A stretch of DNA of 28,064 bases. Source: CAZSLZ01 sp964607865 (lineage in GTDB: Bacteria; Vulcanimicrobiota; JAJTBE01; CAZSLZ01). Position 1 is the stretch's first letter. The number at the start of each line of letters is the position of its first letter. This document shows positions 1 to 6,017 of the stretch, one piece after another. A program made the translations under genes and the position numbers. Where the stretch lies: assembly GCA_964607865.1 (NCBI GenBank), contig CAZSLZ010000026.1:1-28064 (forward strand), given 5' to 3'. Below the pieces are notes generated by a model that ran no database searches, had not been told where the DNA came from, and saw only the letters and a list, made by a program, of their open reading frames with translations.

Positions 1-849
1 GATTCGGAAGCTGATTTCATATTCAAGATGTGCCAGTCAACCGACGTGGTTCTTTTCAAATGCCACTATCAAAAATGGCGGTTAGAATGGAACTTTAACA
101 GTTACAACTGGGAAACACCGTCCAACATAATGATTATACCCCACGGCGCCAGGCCCGACAAAAGATGGGGGCTTGACGAGATACCCCATCTAAGAGAAGA
201 AATCGGCCTTGACAAACTTCCTTACATAGGCAACAGGCTTATCGGTATGGTTGGCTGGATCCAATCCAACAAACGCTGGGATATTTTCACCTCTATGTGG
301 GAAGAAGTTGCTTCCGAGATTGAACAGGCTACCGGAGAAAAATGGGACCTGCTGGCAGCTGGTAAAATGAGAGATCCCCAACATCTGCCCGATTATGAAA
401 AATATAAGAAGGAAATTGAACTTCTGGAGAAGAAAGGTTTAGCCCACTACTACGAATTTACCCCCCGGGGTGACATATACTACAAGGTTATGGCGATCTG
501 CGACTTCGTGGTATTGCCTTCTACCGATGAAACCCAGTCAGGAACCCTGGCCAGAATTATTTCTCTGAACAAACCCTACGTTACCACTGCTCCAATGGAG
601 GGCCTCACCGCCCAGACCCTGGAAAGCGAAGGCGGGCTTCTGTTCACCAACCGTGAAGGATTAAGAAAGCAGGTTGTTCGTCTGGCAACCGATGAAAACC
701 TCAGAATGAGACTTGGCGAAAACCTGAAAAAGTATCTGGACGAAGTGGTTTCCTGGGAAGTAGTAGCTGAGCAGTATGCCCAGGCTTATGAATTGGCCAA
801 CAAGGCTACCGAAACCGGAGAGCCGGTTCATCTGCCCAAAGAGTTTTAA
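1..849 (+). CDS. Glycosyltransferase, GT4-like (5' end missing)
   Basis: This is the C-terminal part of a group 1 (GT-B fold) glycosyltransferase. The frame is open from base 1, so the gene starts before the window. The first in-frame ATG at 28 has no ribosome site and lies inside conserved-looking sequence. Visible features are a GMVGWIQSNKRWDIF strand-helix at the start of the C-terminal Rossmann domain and the donor-binding region LPSTDETQSGTLARIISLNKP, where family members place their nucleotide-sugar contacts. A C-terminal helix then crosses back over the protein, ending at residues that mention SWEVVAEQYAQAYE. The sugar donor and acceptor cannot be told from sequence. It is probably a cytoplasmic or membrane-peripheral enzyme of surface polysaccharide or glycolipid synthesis. 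A strong terminator follows 10 bases after the stop, so this gene ends its transcript. Confidence 0.85.
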   Translation, partial: DSEADFIFKMCQSTDVVLFKCHYQKWRLEWNFNSYNWETPSNIMIIPHGARPDKRWGLDEIPHLREEIGLDKLPYIGNRLIGMVGWIQSNKRWDIFTSMWEEVASEIEQATGEKWDLLAAGKMRDPQHLPDYEKYKKEIELLEKKGLAHYYEFTPRGDIYYKVMAICDFVVLPSTDETQSGTLARIISLNKPYVTTAPMEGLTAQTLESEGGLLFTNREGLRKQVVRLATDENLRMRLGENLKKYLDEVVSWEVVAEQYAQAYELANKATETGEPVHLPKEF

Positions 850-858
850 ATTATAAAT

Positions 859-890
859 AAAAAAAACGGGGATTTTACCCCGTTTTTTTT
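859..890. terminator. Bidirectional intrinsic terminator
   Basis: A hairpin with stem CGGGG/CCCCG and loop ATTTTA is flanked by eight A on the left and nine T on the right. It therefore reads as a terminator with a U-tract on both strands. It ends the glycosyltransferase transcript on the plus strand and the 48-residue ORF on the minus strand, whose stop codon lies in the T-tract. Confidence 0.9.
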
Positions 891-1036
891 TATTTCCTTT
901 TCTGTTCCGCAACCGGTTGAGTTTTATCCTTGAAGATTTTTTCTTTTATTTGCCGGAAGAAACTCTGTTTTTCGATTTTTGCAATAACTTCTTTCTGGGT
1001 ATTATTTGCTGTGAATATTCCTTCGACCCTGATCAT
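890..1036 (-). CDS. Small basic hypothetical protein, 48 aa
   Basis: This is an unrecognised 48-residue ORF beginning MIRVEGIFTANNTQKEV and rich in Lys, Gln and Phe. Support for its being real is a close ribosome site (CGGAGGAG, 4 bases before ATG), an extended -10 element (TGTTATAAT) about 28 bases upstream, and a stop that runs straight into an intrinsic terminator. It therefore looks like a monocistronic unit. There are no Cys residues, no signal peptide and no membrane segment. The C-terminal half is predicted helical and strongly basic (KIEKQSFFRQIKEKIFKDK), which could suit nucleic acid or protein binding, but no function can be assigned. It lies 121 bases downstream of the SAM hydroxide adenosyltransferase stop on the same strand, so read-through from that operon is also possible. 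Confidence 0.6.
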   Translation of the reverse strand: MIRVEGIFTANNTQKEVIAKIEKQSFFRQIKEKIFKDKTQPVAEQKRK

Positions 1037-1063
1037 TTTCTCCTCCGAAAAAAATTATAGGCC

Positions 1064-1072
1064 ATTATAACA
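1064..1072 (-). promoter_or_regulatory. Extended -10 promoter element for the 48-aa ORF
   Basis: The minus strand reads TGTTATAAT, an extended -10 (TGn-TATAAT). No good -35 hexamer is visible at 16-18 bases. The expected transcript start near 1057 gives a leader of about 20 bases. A 7-bp inverted repeat TTGATAA/TTATCAA (1093-1099 and 1113-1119) sits just upstream and could be an operator. Confidence 0.45.
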
Positions 1073-1157
1073 TAGAAACTTTAAATTGAGTATTGATAAA
1101 AGGTGAAATATGTTATCAAAATGTAAAAAAAATGATTTAAAATGTTAATCAGGTAAT

Positions 1158-1970
1158 TTAATAAAGATTGTTTTCCGATTCAGGATACTTATCAAAATAA
1201 ACCCTTATTATTTCAGAATGATGTTCTCCCAGAAAAGCATCTGCACTGCCCCGGTTGACAGCAATCTCCAGGGTATCGTAACTGCCGATGATAGCAAGCA
1301 ACTCTCCGGGAGAGCTTTCGTTATATGCCCGGTTGATTCTGGAAATTAAATGATCTCCAACACTGATGCTTTTAATAATTTTGCCCTGCAGATAATTTTT
1401 ACTAATATTAGATATGAGATTGCCAAAATGGTCATTAACTATGATTCTGCCTTCCAGATGGTCATCAAAAACTTTAACTTCAGGTAGTTTTTCGGTTCTT
1501 AATGTTGTAATGGCATCGCCCAGGTTTTCGATGGGAAGGCCGTGAGAAAGATGGGCAGCTGCAGGGGCAAAAACATCCCGCCCATGAAAAGTATCAGATG
1601 GAGGGGTAAGAAGATAGCGGGAATTATTTATATTCACAATTCTCTCCACATACTGCTGCTCCAATACCGGAGACAACAACCCATTATCCGGGGCAATAAA
1701 AAAATACTTATGGGTTTTCACTGCCAGAGCTTTTCTTTGAGAACCCACACCGGGATCCACTACAATTACAAATATCGTACCCGAAGGAAAATAGCAATAG
1801 GTATGGAGCAGAGAAAATGCTGCGTGGTAAATATTCTGGGGCTGAATCTTATGGGTAATGTCGATTATATCGGCAAAGGGATTAATAGAAGCAATAACTC
1901 CCTTCATTACCCCCACATAAGGATCCTCCAGCCCGAAGTCTGTTACAAGAGCAATCTTACTGCTTTCCAA
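1158..1970 (-). CDS. SAM hydroxide adenosyltransferase (DUF62 family)
   Basis: A 270-residue member of the DUF62/SAM hydrolase family, which cleaves S-adenosylmethionine with water or hydroxide into adenosine and methionine. Family hallmarks are present: TDFGLEDPYVGVMKG at residues 10-24, DPGVGSQR at 72-79, APDNGLLSPV at 93-102 and FHGRD at 128-132. The conserved Asp-Arg-His triad corresponds to D72, R79 and H129. The length is normal. The start is TTG at 1968-1970, chosen because a GGGGG ribosome site lies 6 bases upstream and the next candidate would lose the first strand. The upstream yjbQ-like gene stops one base before it, so the two are probably translationally coupled. It is cytoplasmic. 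The biological role of this family is not settled; a function in SAM or adenosine homeostasis is plausible. Confidence 0.9.
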   Translation of the reverse strand: MESSKIALVTDFGLEDPYVGVMKGVIASINPFADIIDITHKIQPQNIYHAAFSLLHTYCYFPSGTIFVIVVDPGVGSQRKALAVKTHKYFFIAPDNGLLSPVLEQQYVERIVNINNSRYLLTPPSDTFHGRDVFAPAAAHLSHGLPIENLGDAITTLRTEKLPEVKVFDDHLEGRIIVNDHFGNLISNISKNYLQGKIIKSISVGDHLISRINRAYNESSPGELLAIIGSYDTLEIAVNRGSADAFLGEHHSEIIRVYFDKYPESENNLY

Positions 1971-1971
1971 T

Positions 1972-2388
1972 TTATTCCCCCATTACCTGGCAAACAAGCT
2001 GCCGGCTTCTACGCTTATTATCAAAATCTATAAAAATAATCTGCTGCCAGGTCCCCAGGGCCATCCTTTTGTCGTTAAAAGGCACCGTTATGGAAGGCCC
2101 TATGAGAGAAGCCCGCATGTGAGAAAAACCATTTCCATCTCCCCAGCGAGCGTTGTGATGATAAAAACTGCCCTCAGGAAGAATTCGCTCCATGAATTCC
2201 TGAAAATCCCTGACCAACCCGCCTTCATATTCTATGGTGGATAACCCGCCGGTAGCCCCAGGAACAAAAACCGTAACAATACCCCGGCTTATCCCGGATT
2301 TTTCCACAGCCTCCGCCACCTTATCGGTTATATCAATTAAATCACAATATCCCCTGGTTTCCAGTTTTATATTCTCCGTCTTTACCAT
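1972..2388 (-). CDS. yjbQ: YjbQ/UPF0047 family protein
   Basis: A 138-residue cytoplasmic protein of the YjbQ (UPF0047, TIGR00149) family. Members form small trimeric beta-rich proteins. Some have weak thiamine-phosphate synthase activity, which is a secondary activity rather than a proven role. The family signature HHNARWGDGNGFSHMRASL spans residues 77-95 and supplies the conserved His, Asp and Asn site. LGTWQQIIFIDFD (111-123) is the typical C-terminal strand. It has an ATG start with GAGG 5 bases upstream. The gene begins 25 bases after pdxT ends and stops one base before the SAM hydroxide adenosyltransferase start codon, so all three are likely one transcript. Pairing a vitamin B6 enzyme with a protein linked to thiamine phosphate is suggestive of cofactor metabolism, but that is inference. 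Confidence 0.9.
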   Translation of the reverse strand: MVKTENIKLETRGYCDLIDITDKVAEAVEKSGISRGIVTVFVPGATGGLSTIEYEGGLVRDFQEFMERILPEGSFYHHNARWGDGNGFSHMRASLIGPSITVPFNDKRMALGTWQQIIFIDFDNKRRSRQLVCQVMGE

Positions 2389-2413
2389 AACAACCTCAAT
2401 TTCCAGCTCAGCT

Positions 2414-3451
2414 TTATTCTTCTTTTTCCTTTTCTTCTTTTTCCTTTTCTTCTTTTTCCTTTTCTTCTTTTTCCTTTTCTTCCTTTTCTGTATCAGCTTC
2501 TACTTCACCAGATTCAGAGCTGTCTTCAGGAAGCTCCTCATTTTTATGATCATCAACAGAAGATTTCTCTTTTTCTTCATCCACATTATCAGTTTCTTCA
2601 ACTTCCCCGGTTTCCTCAATTTCCTCAGCTTTTTCAGGGTCCAATTCTTCTTTTATTTCCACTTCATGAGTTTCTTCCTCAGCTTCAGAAACGTTTTCTT
2701 TTTCAGCTTTCTCTGTTTCCTCTTCTGATTCTACCAGTTCGGTATTCCCTTGAACTTCTTCCGGCTCAGCCTCTATTTTCTCCTGGATTTCTTCAGTTTT
2801 TTCTTCCTCTTTTGAAGGCTTTTCTTCCTGTAACCGAGCCGGTTCCTCCACAGCAGGGGTTATATCTTCACCCAGAAATTCGGAGATCATCTGAATGAAG
2901 TAAAGATGAAAACGGACGTCCTTGGTCAATTCAGGATGGAAAGCTGTGGCAAGTATATTGCCTTCCCTGACCGCCACAACTTTTTCATTATACTCAGCCA
3001 GGTCATAGACATCTTCGCCCATAGTTTTAACAATAGGGGCCCTTATAAAAACTGCGGGATAAGGGTCTTCGCCCAGGATGGAAATATCCAGCCTGGTTTC
3101 GAAGCTGAACACCTGGCGGCCGAATGCATTTCTTTCGGTGGTGATATTGAGTACTCCCAGACTGGGTTGTTCCGGGGTTCCTGATACAATATCCCTGCCC
3201 AGAACAATCATTCCGGCGCAGGTGCCGAAAACCGGCATACCCTCTTCAATTCTTTTTTTCAGGGGGTCCCAGATTCCGTATTTTTTAAGCAGTTTGCCAA
3301 TAGTAGTTGATTCACCGCCGGGAATAATAAGGCCGTCCACCTGGCTCATCTGTTCTTTCTTTCTGATTTCTTCAGCATCAATTTCCAGATAGTCCAGAAC
3401 TTTAATATGTTCCAAAAATGCACCCTGTAAAGCTAAAACTCCGATTTTCAA
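2414..3451 (-). CDS. pdxT: PLP synthase glutaminase PdxT with acidic C-terminal extension
   Basis: Residues 1-195 are a complete PdxT (Pdx2), the glutaminase subunit that feeds ammonia to the PdxS synthase for pyridoxal 5'-phosphate. Signatures are GVLALQGAFLEH near the N-terminus, PGGESTT (44-50), the nucleophile in GTCAG (C78) and the His-Glu pair in AFHPEL (H172, E174). Typical PdxT proteins are about 190 residues. This one carries a further 150 residues that are almost entirely Glu, Lys, Ser and Val, ending in near-perfect EKEEK repeats. The start is TTG at 3449-3451, supported by AGGAGG 7 bases upstream; the first residues MKIGVLALQG match the family N-terminus exactly. No pdxS is in the window, although pdxS is usually adjacent. 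It is first in the pdxT, yjbQ, SAM-hydrolase group and is divergent from the C26 hydrolase gene. Confidence 0.93.
   Translation of the reverse strand: MKIGVLALQGAFLEHIKVLDYLEIDAEEIRKKEQMSQVDGLIIPGGESTTIGKLLKKYGIWDPLKKRIEEGMPVFGTCAGMIVLGRDIVSGTPEQPSLGVLNITTERNAFGRQVFSFETRLDISILGEDPYPAVFIRAPIVKTMGEDVYDLAEYNEKVVAVREGNILATAFHPELTKDVRFHLYFIQMISEFLGEDITPAVEEPARLQEEKPSKEEEKTEEIQEKIEAEPEEVQGNTELVESEEETEKAEKENVSEAEEETHEVEIKEELDPEKAEEIEETGEVEETDNVDEEKEKSSVDDHKNEELPEDSSESGEVEADTEKEEKEKEEKEKEEKEKEEKEKEE
2421..2480 (-). repeat. 15-bp tandem repeat, four perfect copies, in pdxT 3' end
   Basis: Four perfect head-to-tail copies of TCTTTTTCCTTTTCT (plus-strand reading), with partial copies on both sides. The unit length is a multiple of three, so gain or loss of a unit keeps the reading frame and changes only the number of EKEEK blocks at the PdxT C-terminus. 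Such tracts expand and contract by slippage. Confidence 0.9.
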
Positions 3452-3590
3452 CTTAAAAACCTCCTATTGTTATCGATTTAGATATTAAAAAAACATGTAA
3501 AAATCTCCTGCTTACCCGATAATTAATTGGGGAGGAAAATAGCAGGCATGTATCAAAAAATTAATCATCATGCGAAAAGTGGTGACAATT

Positions 3591-4448
3591 ATGAAAAGAA
3601 CAAGCAAGTTATTCTTAATTTTATTATTATTATTCAGTTTTTCATTCAACTCTTTCATTCATGCATCAGAAAAACCCCGCATAGGGCTGCCCTATGATCT
3701 TTATCAGGGTGAGAAGTTCCTCCGGGGAAAAGACCCTCTTATTAACTACCGTAACGCTATAGAAGCATCTGGAGGCCGTACCGTGGTATTGGCGCAGAAT
3801 TACGGGACGGAATTTCTGAAAAAACAGATAGCCCAGCTCGACGGGCTGCTGCTTCCCGGCGGGTATGACGTAAACCCCAGTTTTTACGGCGAGGAACGCT
3901 ATAAAACCTCACAATTAATTGATGTGGGGTTCGATCAGTTCGAAATGGATTTACTCGATTATGCAAAAGCCAACAAATTGCCGGTCCTGGGTATCTGTCG
4001 CGGCGAACAGATTCTTAACGTCTTTTACGGCGGTTCATTGTATCAGGATATACCCCTGTATTTTAAGAGCAAAAACCGGGTTGAAGTAACCCACAGAATA
4101 AGAGATGAAAAGACGAGAAAAAATTTCCCCTGTTTTCATAACATCAACATTAAAAAAGACAGCAGATTATATGAAATAATGGGCGAAACCACAATCAGGG
4201 TAAACTCGTATCATCGCCAGGCGGTCAGGAAACTGGCTCCGGGCATGGCAGTTTCCGCCACCGCCGATGACGGCCTGATAGAGGCAATTGAAATGCCAGG
4301 AGAGGTTTTCATAATGGGCCTGCAGTTCCACCCTGAAAGATTGATTAAAGAAGACCCTCGTTTTGATGCCATCTTTGAAACCTTTATAGAAGAAGCCCGA
4401 AAAACCAGGGTGGAGAAACAGAAGCCCGAAATGGAAACTGTCAAATAA
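3591..4448 (+). CDS. Exported PuuD/peptidase C26-type glutamine amidotransferase-fold hydrolase
   Basis: A 285-residue class I glutamine-amidotransferase-fold protein of the gamma-glutamyl-GABA hydrolase (PuuD, C26) type. Such enzymes hydrolyse gamma-glutamyl amide bonds. The nucleophile elbow GICRGEQ places Cys at residue 136, and LQFHPERL supplies His247 and Glu249. DGLLLPGGYDVNPSFYGEE is the family-typical loop. Unlike PuuD, it begins with a signal peptide (KRTSKLFLILLLLFSFSFNS, then HASEKP), implying export. I chose ATG 3591 because GGTGA lies 5 bases upstream; an in-frame ATG at 3570 lacks a ribosome site and would only lengthen the signal peptide. Possible substrates outside the cytoplasm are gamma-glutamyl peptides or poly-gamma-glutamate; this is inference. 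It is divergent from pdxT across 139 bases, and its stop overlaps the tail of the convergent repeat protein by 8 bases. Confidence 0.87.
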   Translation: MKRTSKLFLILLLLFSFSFNSFIHASEKPRIGLPYDLYQGEKFLRGKDPLINYRNAIEASGGRTVVLAQNYGTEFLKKQIAQLDGLLLPGGYDVNPSFYGEERYKTSQLIDVGFDQFEMDLLDYAKANKLPVLGICRGEQILNVFYGGSLYQDIPLYFKSKNRVEVTHRIRDEKTRKNFPCFHNINIKKDSRLYEIMGETTIRVNSYHRQAVRKLAPGMAVSATADDGLIEAIEMPGEVFIMGLQFHPERLIKEDPRFDAIFETFIEEARKTRVEKQKPEMETVK

Positions 4449-5334
4449 GTTCGGAATTCAAAATATTTATGAACAGCCCGGTATCATCCAGGTTATTTCC
4501 ATAACTCGCTTCTTTATACACCGAGAGGCAAAGCTCAACCTGTTCATTGGTTATTGCCCCTGCCCTGCAAACCGCTTCAATCGCCCTGCCTTCGAAAAAA
4601 GCATTGCCGGCCCGGGCATCTTTTAATAATTTTTCTATAAGAACCAGGTGATTGTCAGAGATTTGGGGATTCCACAGTATATGGGCCAGTATGCTGTTTT
4701 CATCTATATCATTTTCAAACCTGGAATTTTTTATCAGGCTTAAAATTGCTTCCTGCTGGTTTTCGGTAAGGTTTGAGCAGGAAACAATATCCAGAAAAGC
4801 CTGGTTTTCATCCAGGTTGTTTTTGGTGGAAGCCAGTTCCACCAGCTGTGCCAGCACAACATAATGGCCATCAGTTAAATGGGGGCTGTCAAGAGCAAGG
4901 CCAAAACAGTAAATTTCATCCAGGTTATTTTCATAGCGGGCATGGCAGAAAATTTGCCGGCAAATATCGTACTGGTTTTTCTGAATTTTTCTTGCCTTCA
5001 ATACCAGTTCCAGGGCGCGGTTTTCATCAAAATTGTTATTTTTATGGGCATTGTATTTTATTTCCCTGAACAGCATAGTTTTATAACTGGGCCCCAATTC
5101 ATCACTTCTGTTGTTTTCTTCCTCTTCGGAATTTTCAAATTCCCCTTCGAAAACATCATTGTTTACAGGCTGCTGAACAAACCTCCGGGCTGACTGGTTT
5201 TCAGCAGAAAAGGTTTTATCCTTAAAGGGTTGGCCAATCAGAGAAAGGTTGGGTGGCAGTACATCGTTGGGCCATACATCGATTCTCTCAATTTTCTGGG
5301 TGTATTGAGAGCTGAAGGGATCGAAGCAGGCCAT
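4441..5334 (-). CDS. Protein with six 36-residue NNxDE repeats
   Basis: A 297-residue protein I do not recognise. After an N-terminal region of about 84 residues with an acidic stretch (EGEFENSEEEENNRSDE), the rest is six tandem repeats. The motif N-N-x-D-E recurs at exactly 36-residue spacing: NNFDE, NNLDE, NNLDE, NDIDE, NAFFE and NNLDD, near residues 100, 136, 172, 208, 244 and 280. Each repeat also has a hydrophobic helix before the motif, an AL.LVL-type helix after it and an L-T-x-N-Q-type turn. This reads as a two-helix solenoid similar in size to TPR but with a different consensus. There is no signal peptide, so it is probably cytoplasmic and binds proteins. ATG 5334 is preferred over TTG 5340 because GGAG lies 7 bases upstream of the ATG but only 1 base before the TTG. 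A strong hairpin terminator lies just upstream. Confidence 0.75.
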   Translation of the reverse strand: MACFDPFSSQYTQKIERIDVWPNDVLPPNLSLIGQPFKDKTFSAENQSARRFVQQPVNNDVFEGEFENSEEEENNRSDELGPSYKTMLFREIKYNAHKNNNFDENRALELVLKARKIQKNQYDICRQIFCHARYENNLDEIYCFGLALDSPHLTDGHYVVLAQLVELASTKNNLDENQAFLDIVSCSNLTENQQEAILSLIKNSRFENDIDENSILAHILWNPQISDNHLVLIEKLLKDARAGNAFFEGRAIEAVCRAGAITNEQVELCLSVYKEASYGNNLDDTGLFINILNSELI

Positions 5335-5357
5335 GGGCAAACTCCTTACATTTCCTT

Positions 5358-5387
5358 AAAAAAAGAATAAACCCACAGGGTTTATTC
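5358..5387 (-). terminator. Strong intrinsic terminator, directly upstream of the repeat-protein gene
   Basis: A perfect 10-bp stem (GAATAAACCC/GGGTTTATTC, 3-base loop) is followed on the minus strand by seven T. It lies only 23 bases before the repeat-protein ATG. It can end transcripts of the upstream 106-residue ORF, or act as a leader terminator (attenuator) if transcription starts between 5390 and 5498. A nearby ATAAACC copy at 5394-5400 (minus strand) could pair with the same right arm and compete with the terminator. Confidence 0.85.
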
Positions 5388-5431
5388 AGGAGCGGTTTAT
5401 GGAAAATTTTATTGGATTTACATTTGACACT

Positions 5432-5460
5432 AGTATATCACTACAATTTTCAACAAGTAA
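5432..5460 (-). promoter_or_regulatory. Possible promoter for the repeat-protein gene
   Basis: The minus strand carries TATACT (5437-5432), 5 of 6 matches to the -10 consensus. The -35 at the right distance is poor (TTACTT or TACTTG). If it is used, the leader would be about 90 bases and would contain the 5358-5387 hairpin. Confidence 0.25.
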
Positions 5461-5498
5461 AGAGATTTTTACAAAAAAAATATTTAGATTTCTTAACA

Positions 5499-5804
5499 TT
5501 AAAAAATCGGCGGCCTGTGTTTCGGGGCACTGGGGTTAAAGGGATCGGGATAATGAGGGCTTATTCCACTCCATCTGCATTTGACATCGTTCTGAAAACA
5601 ATACATAAGGTTTTCGCAATAAATCTCCCCCACCGGCCCCTTTACATTGGGGTTTTTATAATCGGGGTATTCCACCAGTATATTTACATCAATATCCTGA
5701 ATATAGCAATGCTTAACCTGAGGCTCCAGGGCTTTCTGCATGTGCTTCTGGGCCCTATGGGCTTCATGTTTTGTATGGGCTCTTTGATATGAATACCTGT
5801 TCAT
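5499..5804 (-). CDS. Small Cys-containing hypothetical protein, about 101 aa
   Basis: An unrecognised protein starting MNRYSYQRAHTKHEAHRAQK. The N-terminal 30 residues are rich in His, Lys, Arg and Gln. The C-terminal half carries four Cys in HCYIQD, YCENLMYC and KCRWSGISPHYPDP, and ends in a Pro-rich tail. Grouped Cys together with conserved-looking Trp, Gly and Pro positions suggest a small folded, perhaps metal-binding, domain; this is inference. ATG 5804 has AGGA 6 bases upstream. A second ATG at 5807 is immediately before it and is also possible. The overlapping plus-strand frame is hydrophobic nonsense, so I favour the minus strand. A TATAAT -10 at 5858-5853 lies about 50 bases upstream. 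There is no signal peptide or membrane helix. It is divergent from the MetE-like gene. Confidence 0.6.
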   Translation of the reverse strand: MNRYSYQRAHTKHEAHRAQKHMQKALEPQVKHCYIQDIDVNILVEYPDYKNPNVKGPVGEIYCENLMYCFQNDVKCRWSGISPHYPDPFNPSAPKHRPPIF

Positions 5805-6017
5805 CATAAGTCCTGACAAAATTTCATTAATGATATTTACCTTCTACACCAGATTATAATTTTCCTTGAACAAATTTGATTCCCCTCATTGAATCGTCAG
5901 TTTGTATTTATCACTTTCAAACCTCTTCTGGTATCATCCATTTAATAATTTTGCAAGATAAAAGGACTAAAGCTTTAAAAGCTGAATTAGGCATTTATTT
6001 CAGAAAAAAGGTTGCTT

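Noticed and set aside
2421..2480. Possible CRISPR-like repeat array
   Set aside because: The tandem copies are contiguous with no spacers, 15 bp long and in frame within pdxT.
2234..2728. Plus-strand Phe/Leu-rich ORF opposite pdxT
   Set aside because: It is the antisense of the Glu/Lys tail repeats; composition is explained by the minus-strand gene and there is no ribosome site evidence.
5412..5792. Plus-strand hydrophobic ORF opposite the four-Cys protein
   Set aside because: No clear ribosome site; the minus-strand reading has a better start and balanced protein-like composition.
5820..6017. SAM-type riboswitch upstream of the MetE-like gene
   Set aside because: No conserved SAM riboswitch core or terminator was found in the leader; only A/T-rich sequence is present.
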